Of a DNA stretch of 64,000 nt, positions 32,370-42,984 are shown in pieces. This stretch comes from Eretmocerus hayati. Taxonomy: Eukaryota > Arthropoda > Insecta > Hymenoptera > Aphelinidae. Location: NCBI GenBank assembly GCA_029851415.1, contig CM056743.1:70896186-70960185 (forward strand). Direction: 5' to 3'. Position 1 is the first letter of the stretch; each line of letters opens with the position of its first letter. The translations under genes and the position numbers were made by a program. Below the pieces are notes generated by a model. The model was not told where the DNA came from and ran no database searches. It saw nothing but the letters and a program-made list of their open reading frames with translations.

Positions 32370-33674
32370 GTTTTTTTCAGGTGGTTGTAGGGTGAGCAAC
32401 GCTGCAACATTCTAACGGGGAGCAACCCTTCTGCTCCTTCGGGTTGGTGAGGTCTCGGTCGATACGGCTTGTCCGTGCCCCCCCCTCCCCCCCTCCCCCA
32501 AACACTGTACCGGGCTGGGAACCGCATCGATACGGCCACCCCTTCCGATTAAAACCCTCTCTTCCTTCTCCGTTGGCGCCGGCCATTGGACAAGGAAGAG
32601 ATCCACAGAACTTGGCAATCCGGCCCCGGGACCGCGTGAGCATTAGAACTTAGGATTAGTAAGACCGGCGGCGTCTCGCGCTCTAGATCGAGCGGCTCTT
32701 TCTTCCGGGCTCCCAGGTCTTGTTCCTCCTTCCTTGGTCTTTTCCCTGCTCTTCATACTTCTTCCTTTGATCTTCTCTCTTCTTTCTTCTTCTTCCCCTC
32801 TTCAAAGCATCATGATCCTCCTGCAACAATTTGGGACCTCTTATGTTTAAGTCGGCAGGCTCACTGTATTTCGTCTTCTTCGAGGCGCCTCATTCCCCTC
32901 TCTTTCTCCTCCGTGCGAGTCATCACCAGCTTGATGTATCCGGTGACTCTATCCCATGTCTCCTGGTTGCGGAGCAAGCGCGGGACGAGAATCTCAGGTG
33001 TTAGTTGAGCACCCAGCCATTTACCCAGCTCGGCGCGCTCTCTCCGAGTGTGAATGCACTTAAACAGCGCATGCTCAGCGCCATCCCAGTCGTCCCAGCA
33101 TGACTGGCATGCTGAGGTCGTCCTCTGCATGAACCTGGTTAGATAAAAACCGAAGCAACCATGGTCGCTCAGTGCCTGAGTCGTCTAGTAGTCCATCTCT
33201 CCGTGGGCACGTTCCGCCCACTTGGCTACGTCACGGATCAACCGGTGTGTCCATCTGCCATTCGCAAATGGCGAATCCCACTCAGTTTGCCACTGTTCGA
33301 GGGTGGTCTCCTTTTCGTGGTCGCGGATGATCTGCTTCATCGTCGGAGTGAGTACTCGTTCGGCTCCGATCACTTCCTGGCGATCCCAGATCCTCACTCG
33401 CTCCGCGACGAGCAAGTGGGTGGGTGGTGTACTCGCAAATACGTAAGCCGCTTCTCCTGACATGGTGCGGTAGGCACGGATACTTCTCAGGGCCGCTCTT
33501 CGGTGGACAGGCCCCATCCTCTCCTCGATGATGGTCTTCTCTACTCTTTTTCTCCACACGGGTGCGCCGTAGAGCATGATAGTGGTGCTGATGGTGTTGA
33601 GAAGTGCGCGCTCCTTTCCCTTGGGTCCCCCGATATTCGGCATCAGTCACTGAAGCGCCGCACTGACCCTCCCT
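32363..33674 (-). mobile_element. R1-clade LINE, copy 3, 5'-truncated
   Basis: On the minus strand from about 33674 to the A-rich tail at 32363-32377. Holds the ORF2 C-terminus and a 3' UTR that diverges from copies 1 and 2 in part (C-rich tract at 32480-32503), so it is an older or subfamily copy. Its tail abuts the (CT)n run, which in turn abuts copy 2, giving a head-to-tail pair. Confidence 0.8.
32861..33674 (-). pseudogene. R1-type ORF2 C-terminal fragment with two stops
   Basis: Open from RVSAALQ, a TGA, then LMPNIGGPKGK through the region matching copy 2, TAG at 33185-33187 in place of the Trp codon of MDYWTTQ, then the cluster CQSCWDDWDGAEHALFKC to EEDEIQ. Same frame throughout. Several replacements relative to copies 1 and 2 (for example CGDEW to CWDDW) suggest a longer time since insertion. 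No catalytic RT motif remains. Confidence 0.8.
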
Positions 33675-33815
33675 GCCGAAAAAAATCGGGTGATTAATCA
33701 GCTGATCAATCGGCTGATGAATCGCCTGATTAATCGGCTGATAAATCAGCTGATTAAGCATGCCAAAATATCACCAAAAAAATCAGCTGATAGATCGGCT
33801 GATTAATCAGCCAAC
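33675..33815. repeat. Palindromic AATCAGCTGATT minisatellite
   Basis: About nine units of 12-14 bp, AATCAGCTGATT or AATCGGCTGATK, in two patches (33686-33755 and 33780-33813). Each unit is nearly self-complementary and many hold the E-box CAGCTG. It abuts the truncated 5' end of LINE copy 3. Confidence 0.8.
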
Positions 33816-33967
33816 TCATCAGGGAATCGTTCACCCAGAATTGCTCATTACCGAATATTTGTTTCACTTCCTGGAACGCACCTGAAAGAGTCTGAAGGAG
33901 AAAAAAAGATGAAAATGGCCCAAAAATGGAAAAAAAATCCCATCGGCCTTTCCACATTCCACACTTG

Positions 33968-34033
33968 CCGCCGGCGGTGGGATTCGAACCCACGACCTTT
34001 CGGTTAGAAGGCAGACACCTTATCCTCGTGATA
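33968..34033 (-). pseudogene. tRNA-Arg(TCT)-like relic
   Basis: Minus strand: GGATAAGGTGTCTGCCTTCT, AACCGAAAGG, then GTGGGTTCGAATCCCACC. The T arm and B box (GGTTCGAATCC, 33980-33990) are perfect, and the GGATAAGGYGTCTG phrase is that of tRNA-Arg. The anticodon stem is mispaired and the acceptor 5' strand is missing, so this is a pseudo-tRNA or the head of a tRNA-derived SINE, not a working gene. Confidence 0.6.
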
Positions 34034-34130
34034 ATTAATATAGGAGTTTCTTGTGCTCGAGTTGATAAATGAATAAATGATGGTCTTCTTTTGAATTTGT
34101 CGAGCAGAGGCTTTATTTAAAAATGCCAAC

Positions 34131-34175
34131 GTTTCGCCCGTCAAAACTACACGGGCCTCTTTAGGGCTACATCAG
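34131..34175 (-). ncRNA. Hammerhead-ribozyme-like core in the Penelope 3' region
   Basis: On the minus strand: CTGATG-TA, stem strand GCCC, a 24-base loop, stem strand GGGC, then GAAAC. This matches the hammerhead layout CUGAUGA - stem II - GAAA except that TA stands where a single A is expected. Hammerhead motifs are known in the terminal repeats of Penelope-like elements. The stem I partner and cleavage triplet could not be identified, so activity is unproven. Confidence 0.4.
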
Positions 34176-34510
34176 TCGATCACAATTTCATCATCTTGTT
34201 GATGCGGGTCTAATAATGCACATTACACAACACTGAAAGTACTCCTCTAGGGTGACAATGAACCAAAATAGAGCTAGTATTGCACTTTCTATGTGATACA
34301 TACTTTTTGATTAGTGGTGAAGATAAACGGCGATGTTGGTGCCTTGTCAAACATTTGTCTTTTGAGCAGACGATTTGAGAGGAGGGAAGCGAAAAGAGAG
34401 AAGAGCAATGTGGATGGTTGCCATGTTTCAGGCATGTCGAGAAAGTGAATCAGATGTATTTCGATTCATTTTTGTCCTGATTTTATCTATGGTGGACTTG
34501 TATGCATTCT

Positions 34511-35075
34511 TCAAAAATATTGTATCTTGAGTCCTATTGATTGTGTTACGGTGGTAATGAATGTATAACATTTCCAAAAACTCTCTGCTTTTTTATTGTA
34601 CTCGGTATCGAAAATTTTGATGTTTTCGAAATCTATGTTGTGATTATTATTTGAGGAATGCATAGCAAGGGCAGACGTCTCTTCCTTATTCCTAACATCT
34701 CTCGAATGTTCATTCACTCTCTCAGATAGATGTCGTTTTATTTGCCCGATGTACGTGGCCTCACAATCACTACAATCAATCTTATAGATACAATTTGTTT
34801 TTTCTTTGATACCAAGATTGTCTTTCCCTAGCGAAAATATATTGAGTTTATGCGAAGGTATAAATATTGGGAATAATTCATGATCTTTGGCTATAGCACG
34901 TAAACTATGTTCCAGATGAGGAATATACGGGAAAAACATCTTTGGCACAATGCTCATGGCTTTCTTCCTCTTTAAGTCTTTCAGTTGAGTTGAATTATGG
35001 ATTTGGTTGAGAGGATGTTGGAGATCGACCTCTAAACTTCTGCTAGGATATAAAATTTTTTTATTTACAAACTCA
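34511..35075 (-). pseudogene. Penelope-like linker and GIY-YIG endonuclease
   Basis: The open frame from KKILYPSRSLEVDLQHPL (about 35063) to a TAG near 34511. The nuclease segment has the paired cysteines and core CIYKIDCSDCEATYIGQIKR, HLSERVNEH and a later Glu-rich helix (KKAESFWK), matching the catalytic fold that nicks target DNA. An in-frame TGA occurs near 35075 where the RT should join. In an intact element this follows the RT within one ORF; here it is separated by about 2.3 kb. Confidence 0.8.
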
Positions 35076-35134
35076 CGCTCTCAATTTTCACTCAATCGAT
35101 CTGAATTTTTCTTCGAGAGGTAGAAAATGTCCGT

Positions 35135-35292
35135 AAAAAGGGTGCTCTGGTGCGTTTCGCACGCAAATGTACCGCTCCGAGCCAAAAATCGATGTCAAAG
35201 GCAAATGCACAGAGAGGTTCGGTAGCTATTATCCTCAATTATTTAGGTTCCCAAGAGCCGAATCAGAACGAGTGGACCAGAGCACCCTTTTT
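35135..35292. mobile_element. 158-bp element with perfect 17-bp inverted termini
   Basis: AAAAAGGGTGCTCTGGT at 35135-35151 and ACCAGAGCACCCTTTTT at 35276-35292. No coding potential. No clear target duplication. Confidence 0.6.
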
Positions 35293-36869
35293 GCTGATTT
35301 TACGCATCAAATAAATCATTCCCGCAGGCATTTGATGCTCAAATGAGGGAATGGTTCTGTAAATAAGATTTCGGTAGCAAAAGCGAGTATTTTGAATTGC
35401 GAAGTCGACATACACATAACCTTGTGTCGCTTGGTATGTTGGCAGCATTGGTCATGCTTGAGCTGCGGCTGTCGCGCTGTCGGCTGCTCTACCACTGCTA
35501 AACAGACGGCGCGCGTTTATGCTTCGTAGCCGGCGTAGCACGAGGAAATCGTGGTTTCCCGGTGGAAATGAGAGTGTCCGGGTCGGGTGAAGGTGTATCT
35601 GTTGTGAGTGTTTTGTACTGTGTTGGGTGTACACCCACGCGATGTGCAAATGTTCGCGTGCGATGGTTGTCTTGCGACGGATGCAGCTTCGCCGCAGCGC
35701 CGTGGCATCCCTCGAAAAACACGACTTTGTTATTCGAATAACAAAACTGCGGCCCAGGATAAAAAAACGTCGTGTCGGAGTTGTGTTAGGCCTTATAGAA
35801 GCTAGCCAGCCCATGGAAACATTTGTTGGTCTTGCCCTGATGGTATGAATGATGTTACAATACGGCATATTTCTCCCATTCCAGTGTATGTATTTTCTTG
35901 TGTCACTTCATAGATATTGCACAAAATATTCAATATGAGACGGGATATTGTGCTTTATACATTCAAAATGATGTAAAAAATATGATTTAATGTGTACAAG
36001 TTGAATGGAATAGAATACTTGTTTAGAAGTTACTTTGATTGAGTTTCTGAATATCGTTGTTTAGAATCTGCAAGTACCATCAACCTCGAACTTTGTCTCT
36101 GACCTTGCTATTGGTTTGTTAGTGGTTGATGGTGGATTCTGAACTATTCAAAATTCATAGAAACCTCATTGACCGTAATTTTCACTCCCCAAATGTGAGT
36201 TTGTGATGAATACGCATTCTTGTCAAGGAAACGCAGAGTGAGTCATTTGATTTTGAGCTGCTTCTGTGGCTCTCAGGAATGCGTTGGAGAGTCTTTTACA
36301 TTGAGATTATGTGATACATGGGAAACTTCTAATGAATGCACTTCTGTAGTAGCAACCTATTTTACTTCATCGTAAAAGACCATTGATCAACCAGAGATTT
36401 GTCAAGTCAACTTCCCAAATTCCTGATGACTCAGAATTATAATAAAATTCAATTCCAATATTCTGAATCCGGCAAAATTTTTCCAGTTCATGAAGAATCC
36501 GTGGAACTAAAAACAGTCCAAAGTCTGTTTTGTAGAATAATAGAACTTCTCTCAAGAATGGTTGATATAAGTACTTGGTGTGCGAGCTTGGATACTTTTT
36601 CTGTATGAATGAGATTTTGTATGCTTTTATATGCATCAACCAATGACGCAGTTGAATTCATATTGATGAATATGGATGCAGATAATTGTCTATTTGGAAA
36701 GATAAACCTGCTTTGCAAGGAAGCTCTAGATCCATTCTCGTATTCGAGTATGAATTTTGGAACTGTCAGATAGTAAATCTCAAGGAGTTATGATTTTCTG
36801 ATGTTGATCAGGAATCCTTTGACTCTGATAAAGAATCTCATCCTTGTTGAAGGATGAGTAGAGTCTCTC
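35293..36869. other. DNA separating the two Penelope domains, no recognised gene
   Basis: A GC-richer patch (35450-35860) holds overlapping open frames on both strands, the longest being 138 codons on the minus strand. Neither shows a domain and coding status is unsupported. The rest is AT-rich. Confidence 0.35.
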
Positions 36870-37235
36870 AGACAACATGAATTTTTGAATTCATCTTGTT
36901 TCAGGAAAAGGACTCTTTTTGGAGAGTATCTACAAACTATTCAAGTTTGTGAGCGTGAATGTAAAGGATGCAGAGATATGGATATTTTCAATTCATCTCG
37001 ACTTGGAAAAAATGACTCTTTTTGAAGAGTATTTTCGAATTTTCTACAATTGTGAGCGTGAATATGTTGGGTGCTTGATATGAATTTGTGAATTCATTCT
37101 GATTCGAAAAATAATACTTTTTGGAAGAGAATTCTCAAATCATTTTCGTGGAGAAACGTAAATTTGTTGATGACTAAGACTTGCCTTTTTGGAGTATAAC
37201 TCAAACGTTTCATGCTTGTGAACGTGAATAATCAG
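36870..37235 (+). repeat. Degenerate ~110-bp tandem repeat, about four units
   Basis: Recurring phrases are GAATTCATYY, ACTCTTTTTGGAGAGTAT and TTGTGAGCGTGAAT, at about 110-120 base spacing (for example 36947, 37056 and 37216 for the last phrase). Confidence 0.6.
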
Positions 37236-37352
37236 ATTTTGAGCGCAGGCTCTTGCTTCAGCAACTCGTCTTTCCCGGGATATGGCGACATCCCATCAGT
37301 GTTGCCAACAATAGAAAATTACACATGGGAAGCTCATTCTAAGTGTCGCCAT

Positions 37353-38990
37353 CTACACTTGGAATAAGCTAACTATCGCCAACCTGCCTGATAACCTGCG
37401 AAGGTCCGACATCCTCTTAAGACGTTTATTTATACAATCATTAATGAAGTTCAAAGGGTATCCATTTTGGAGTAGATCGGTGGTGATTTTGGAAACGTTC
37501 TCTTTGTGGAAACTTGGGTCTGAGAGTTTGATACATTTGTCTACTAAATTGAAGATTATGGCTCGTTTTTGACTCATTGGATGATAAGAGAGAAAGTGGA
37601 TAAATCTGTTTGATGCTGTTGGTTTTCTATACCAATTGGTATTTGGAATTTGGTCCGGGATGCGCTCTATCTGCAAGTCTAAAAAGTTGATTGTATTGTT
37701 CTCATTTTCAAGTTCTATCGTAAATTGAAGATTGGGATTGTAACTGTTGAAAGTGGAACAAATGTGATCAATTTTGGATTCTTTGGCTATGACGAGGCAA
37801 TCATCGACATAAGAGCGGTAATAAAGAATATCATTTTTGAGGATATTCAAAAAATGTTCTTCGAGTCTTTCTAGGACCAAATCCGCAAACCATGGGCTCG
37901 AGCAGAAGCCCATTGGCGAGTCCATAATTTGTTTATACCACTTGTTATTGAACTGGAAAAAAGTTGAGCTGAGTAGAAATATGATACCATTCAAAAATTC
38001 TTGTTTATCGAGTTTTCCATCAAAGACAGCTTCTAGGTACTCCCATTTCTCACTCACTGCCGACACAATGATGGATGGGTCTAAATTGGGAAAGAGAGAA
38101 TTTACAACCAAAGAAAACCCTTCTGATCCTTCAGGGATAATATTTTCATCTAACTCATTCTTCACTATTTGACTATTTTTGACAGAACACTTTGGTTTTG
38201 GAATATATTTTGTGAACAGACGTGATAGAGCTTTGTCAAAGTGATAAAGTGGTCCGCCTATAGCACATACGATGATTCTGATCAGATGGTTGTTCTTATG
38301 CACTTTGATAAGCCCATATGCTCTTGGGAGATTACTGTCTTTGATATTGGCTATGGTGAAAGAGAGACTTTCGAAACAACTGTCCTGTTGGAAAACTCCA
38401 ATCTTGTTCCATTCTTCCAAAAATTCCTTAGTACGTTTAGTTAACATTTCGAGTGGATTTTCTTCCAATTTGAGGTAGTACTTCCTATCACTGAGGGCTG
38501 TTTCCATTTTCCTTATGAACTCAGATTTGTACATAATAACAGTGGAATTTCCTCTGTCGGCTCTAGTTACCATTATGTCACTATGATTTTTCAAAAACAT
38601 CTTGGTCTGTTTGATCTTACTTAGTAAATTTTTTTGTTCAACGGGAATATGTGGTGTTATCTTGGAGGAGTTCTCAACAAATCTGATTATGTCAATACGT
38701 AAAAGATCGTCAGGAACCGCTTCAGAATTCAAAGTTCGCTCCGTGTTCTTGAATATTTGGAAGAGATTTTTGTGACTCAGGTTCTCTGCAAGGTTAAACT
38801 TTTCACCATAGCCAAGGATTTCTTGTAGTTCCGGAGGGATGACGATATCAGTGAGGTTATTGACCCAACTGTTCGATGTAGTGGTGGTCGTAGTATGGTG
38901 AATTTGATTTTGTGCATACGAATCGTGGGCGCATGTGCTTGTCTCTTTGGACAAGGAGACTCTACTTCTGAAGCGATTCCTGTCCAACAA
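37353..38990 (-). pseudogene. Penelope-like reverse transcriptase
   Basis: 545 codons, open. Copies element RNA in Penelope-type retrotransposition. Seen in order: VTRADRGNSTVIMYKSEF, PRAYGLIKVHKNNHLIRIIV, FSLVVNSLFPNLD (motif A position), MGFCSSPWFADLVLERLEEH (motif B), YYRSYVDDCLVIAKES (motif C, Asp pair intact), TINFLDLQI and the thumb-region WYRKPTASNRFIHFLSYHPM. In motif A the catalytic Asp expected in SLDVxSLF is Val, and motif B has Cys for Gly/Ser-type residues, so the enzyme should be dead despite a clean frame. Upstream in-frame residues extend to about 39025. Confidence 0.85.
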
Positions 38991-39329
38991 CCTATTGAAT
39001 TCGTTTTCGAGCTCACCTCACTCATTCATATATACATAGTTTGTGGTTTCTCAGCAAAAAGTGAAGAAGGCGTTGAGAAGATCTGGATCGATTACATCGT
39101 TCAGAGAATTACTGGTTTGTGTTATACGTTTATGAAGAGAATTTCTGTGACTGTGAGCGTCTGAGAATTCTCAGAACGATGCCTGCTTCTCGTTTTACCA
39201 AAATTAATCACGCAGAACAATCATAATTTTCTCCTCTAAAATTTCCTCTCACAAGAATTTCGCACTGTCAATGGTAATATTGGGCAAATTTCAGTATGGA
39301 TCTGCAGAGAGAAAGATTCGAACGTGCGA

Positions 39330-40160
39330 TGTATTAGCAACCTCCCCCAGAAACCTCACGAAATTTTCTCCGGATCAAGAATGCTGACATATTGCCAGAC
39401 GAATATTGCAGGAATAGTTGATAATGATATTTGAATTCCTGGAGAAATTATACAAAAAAACTTCTACGAATCTATTAGGAAAGTTCTAGAAAAATCTCAG
39501 AAACGTTTCGAGAACAGTTCAGAAATATTTCAAAAACGTTCCGAAAAGATTTCAGAAACATTTCAGGAAAATACCAGAAACATTTCAAGAATTTTCGAAA
39601 GCGAGATTGCTGAAGAGATGTATCTGTGAACCATTGCAGGAATATTCGAAATATGAATACATTACGCGTCAAGTTCTGGGAACAATTGTTCCTTCGGGAG
39701 GCTGCTGAAAATTCGTCAGTTAAATATTCATGGGATACTTGAAAGCCATACTTTTGGTACGTTGCTTTCAAATCTTCTAACAACCTTTCAGAAACCTTAC
39801 AACATTTTCTCTGGATTAAGATTGATGACATATTGCCAGTGAAATATTGCAGGAGTAATTGAGAATGACATTGGATCGAAGAAGCTATACGATAGAACTC
39901 CTAGGCATCTTCCAGAAACTTTCCAAAAATTTTTCAGGAACAAACCAGAAACATTTCTGGAATGTTTCAGAAACATTTCAGAAATGTTTTTTGAAAAATT
40001 CAGAAATAAATCAGGAACATCCCAAAAACGTGCCAGAAACCTTTCAAAAATATTTCAGTAATATTTTAAGGAGCTTTGTCACATAGGAACTTTCCAAAAA
40101 GCTATCAGGGAACTTCAAAAAATTTTCGAAGTGAGCTTGCTGAAGATTCGTATATGGGTA
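39330..40160 (+). repeat. ~460-bp duplicated unit rich in CAGAAACATTT
   Basis: Sequence at 39335-39640 (CAGAAACCTCACGAAATTTT..GATCAAGAATGCTGACATAT..TTTCGAAAGCGAGATTGCTG) recurs diverged at 39790-40140 (CAGAAACCTTACAACATTTT..GATTGATGACATATTGCCAG..TTTCGAAGTGAGCTTGCTG). Each copy ends in an array of roughly 12-bp CAGAAACATTT words. No gene. Confidence 0.65.
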
Positions 40161-41260
40161 TTGTCACGATAACTTACACGTTTTGTATCCAAAAATTCAG
40201 AAGTTGAAAATTGATGCCCCGCATGTCTACCCCAACTTTTCACATTCCTTCCCGCTCATTGAGTGATATTATGTGATAAAACCTCGGATAAAACATATGC
40301 AGAAGTTGTTTTTGCAACGAGTTAGAACGGTATATGTCATTTTCACATGCACAAGACACCGGGAAAGTAGTACACGGAACTGACATTCACGGGTTCTGAC
40401 AATTCATTGTCTAGCGAGAAATTCAGACGCAATGGGGCCAAACGGCCCAGGAATGAGCGTAGATCGATTGTCCCAATGGAAAATCTCCCAAAATGCAATT
40501 TCCCAAGAATTATTTTCCCCAAAAATTTATCCCGAAAAAAATTTTCCCAAAGTAAATTTTTCCCAAAAATTTCTCCCAAAATTTTCTTCCCAAAACGAGA
40601 ATTGCTAAAATATTTTTCCCAAAAAAAGTTGTCCAAAATATTTTCTTCCCACAACTACTTCTGGAGAGCTGAAACAATAGTTGTCCGTTGCATCGTTGGA
40701 AACTGTAAGTGGATCATGCGATGGAATGAGGACCTTGAGTTCTCAATCGGTATGTTCAAACTCTGCGAACAAGTCCCTTTGACCTATTACTTCACCATGC
40801 GAGAAATGAGAGAGGAAGCGAGGGACCAAACACCATGAGCGTCTTACCTGTAGCACGCTATTAGGGACTTCAAATGCTCGTACAGCCACCATTTTGTTTC
40901 TCCACAAATCGATATATGCAAAGACGCCATAATATCTAATCATTTGCTCAGTGCATGTTCCTTCGTGCCTCGATACAGGGTCTGATTCGGTTTTGGAGTT
41001 ATCATTGCATGATGAATATAGCCCCATTTGCGAGAATCATTGAGTTGTTTCAAGAATTGTGCTTTCTTAAATATTGGGTTATGAGTGTAATTCAATCTGT
41101 GCTGGAGATCATTGTAGTGAATTGTCTTGCCAAACAAAACATTTTGGTGCCCAATACAGATCCAATGTTCTCATCCAATTTTTGCTTTCAAATGATATTT
41201 GCGAGCCAAAATGGCTTCGGGATCGATCCGCCAATTTTTGGCGATGCTAGATGCACTGTA
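40161..41260. other. Spacer with a TTTTCCCAAAA-rich patch
   Basis: From about 40480 to 40660 the word TTTTCCCAAAA recurs irregularly every 15-25 bases. The 143-codon frame at 40407-40838 runs through it and has an unremarkable C-terminal half. No domain recognised elsewhere. Confidence 0.35.
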
Positions 41261-41266
41261 GAAATA

Positions 41267-42030
41267 GGTTGAATTCTCAACCAACTAGATGAAGGAAAAA
41301 CCCGGTTGAATGAGAAATTCAACCGGGTGGTTGAATCTCCAACTAAGCGATCAAATTCTGATTAATCTTGGCCGGAGATCCAGGATGAGCAACGTTTGGG
41401 CATTTATCGTATGCAGATGGGTAACCGCTCGTCTCGGATTGCCACGCTCAGCTCGCGCGAGAAATCTGCCGATTTTTTTATCGCGGCTATAGTACGAGAT
41501 CCAAGAGATTTGTAGATAGTGGTGTCCGAAACACATTCTTGGGTCAGGTAACCGGATTCCTTCATATTTTCTGATAAATGAACAGGAAAAACATGAGCAT
41601 TAGGCACCCGAGCCTTTTCGGTCTAAAATCCAGGTTAAGTAACGTTTCCGCGATTCGCTATCCGAATTGGTGGCCTTTTGGCTGGTGCTGCTGGCCTACC
41701 TAGGCAAGCCTATAATATTTACTCATCTGGCAGATCGAGTCAAGCGGTCCCGAATCCGGATACTAAATCGCGAAAACGTTGCTTGACCTGGATTCTAAGT
41801 CAAAAAAGCGCGCGCAACCGCCGCTCATGTTCTTTTCTGTTGGTTCATAGGAAAGCACGAAGAAATTTGTTCTTCTCACCCGTGAATGACGTCCGGAGAC
41901 CATCACTTGAGTAACTATCTCGCGGGTCGCGTATCAATAACCATACTCAAAGCTGTCAAATATTCAACCAGCTGGTTGAATATCCAACCACTTGGTTGAA
42001 TTTTCAACCAGTATTGTTGAAGTTTTGATC
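41267..42030. mobile_element. Palindrome-ended element with nested inverted repeat
   Basis: Both ends carry GGTTGAAT/ATTCAACC words: GGTTGAATTCTCAACC (41268), TTGAATGAGAAATTCAACCG (41305) on the left and the perfect 18-bp palindrome TTCAACCAGCTGGTTGAA (41963), then CAACCACTTGGTTGAA, on the right. An inner inverted repeat occupies 41623-41798. No coding capacity and no clear target duplication, so exact limits are uncertain. Confidence 0.5.
41623..41798. mobile_element. Nested MITE with ~45-bp inverted termini
   Basis: CTAAAATCCAGGTTAAGTAA..CGCGATTCGCTATCCG on the left is matched by the inverse of CCGGATACTAAATCGCGAAA..GCTTGACCTGGATTCTAAG on the right. A degenerate third copy of the left end lies at 41372-41395. 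Confidence 0.6.
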
Positions 42031-42155
42031 GAACCACCTGATTGGAGTTTTTCAGATAAATTTCTCACTGTGTGAATGTGAAATCAGGGTCTGAGGGATT
42101 GAGGCCTGTTGTGATGAGGGCTTTCAATCGAAGCAGTCTCTGATGTCATTCCGAT

Positions 42156-42526
42156 TGTTTATGTAGCACCGATCAAATAATGTCCGCGACAGCACACATA
42201 CATTCACGCACACATTAGCTCAGCCGTCAAGTGGCATTAGACACTCAACCGACAGTAGAGACGCTCAACCGACAGTAGATACGCTCAACCGGCAGTAGAA
42301 CCGCCGTCTGCAGTATATCTATAGACATTCAGCCGCTTGGCTATAGGCCTCCTGCTCTGCTCCGGTTCGGGCAGTCTCCGTGTGGATCGCGAACAAGCCG
42401 CACACTCTCCACCACCTCGAGCATGTATTCAGTTTGCTCAATATATCTGTTCGCTAAAAATCATTAATTCGCATTCCTCCTCTTCATGAGTAACCTGGAT
42501 CCCAAACCCCAACATCGGCGAAAACA
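42156..42526 (+). repeat. 5' LTR, 371 bp
   Basis: Starts TGTTTATGTAGCACCGATCA and ends GGCGAAAACA. Contains three 19-20 bp repeats of the type RCGCTCAACCGACAGTAGA (about 42240-42300) and a TATATCTATAG TATA-like box near 42315. Matches the 3' LTR almost throughout. Confidence 0.95.
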
Positions 42527-42528
42527 TT

Positions 42529-42546
42529 TGGTCCTTCGAGCCGGAT
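42529..42546 (+). other. Primer-binding site for tRNA-Tyr
   Basis: TGGTCCTTCGAGCCGGAT, two bases after the 5' LTR, is the complement of the 3' end of eukaryotic tRNA-Tyr including CCA. This is where reverse transcription would be primed. Confidence 0.85.
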
Positions 42547-42804
42547 CGAGGTGCTTGTGAAGGGAGGTTGTATGATTCGGAGTGATGTGCGAACGCGTGG
42601 TGCAAATTTGATAGTGCGGAGCTCATTTGCGGTTGTGAAGCATTATATCACATACCGGCTATGATACAGTGAGCTAAAGTGTGCAAGTTTATTGTGCAAG
42701 TTGAAAGTTTGCGATCCATGCATTTTGTGGGAAGTTAATGGCATAATCAAGCCATCGCCCATACTACATGCCAGCCATTTTGCCTGCCTCGCTCCAAACG
42801 GCGG

Positions 42805-42984
42805 ATGACGCCAAGCGAGCCGCAAAACGAGCGCGTGGCGGCCATTTTGAGAGCCAGCGTCTCGTTCATCATCGAAGCAGCTAGCAGAGTAGAAAGCGGT
42901 GCCACATCATCGGTCATCACGTTCCTGCGCAGTATCAACGGTCACGAAGCGTTCGCGACAGGGGCCAAGGTCATCTACCGGTGA
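42805..42984 (+). other. Short leader ORF ending at a consensus splice donor
   Basis: A 59-codon frame (MTPSEPQNERVAAILRASVS.. to ..KVIYR) stops at TGA formed by CCG|GTGAGTGAG, an excellent 5' splice site at 42981. It may be a leader exon of a spliced element transcript; acceptor-like ACAG sites occur in the 58-bp repeats downstream. Splicing to those does not join it in frame to the main ORF. Confidence 0.35.

Larger units (their letters stand above)
34060..39025 (-). mobile_element. Penelope-like element, split and decayed
   Basis: Minus strand order: RT (about 39025-37353), about 2.3 kb of unrelated DNA (37345-35085), linker and GIY-YIG endonuclease (35075-34511), 3' region with a hammerhead-like core (34131-34175). 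RT followed by a GIY-YIG nuclease is diagnostic of EN+ Penelope-like elements. The intervening DNA has its own small TIR element and tandem repeats and is probably a nested insertion, although its termini could not be defined. Confidence 0.85.

Noticed and set aside
32380..32539. N-terminal Glu-Arg-repeat extension of the R1 ORF1
   Set aside because: The frame simply runs through (GA)n and the 3' UTR of the neighbouring copy 3, so it is not part of the ORF1 protein.
33968..34033. Functional tRNA-Arg gene
   Set aside because: The anticodon stem is mispaired and the acceptor 5' strand is missing; only the T arm is sound.
35452..35868. 138-codon minus-strand ORF in a GC-richer patch
   Set aside because: Overlaps open frames on the other strand, low-complexity Arg, Ser and Thr composition, no recognisable domain.
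39475..40086. Phe-rich ORFs on both strands
   Set aside because: Derived from CAGAAACATTT-type low-complexity repeats.
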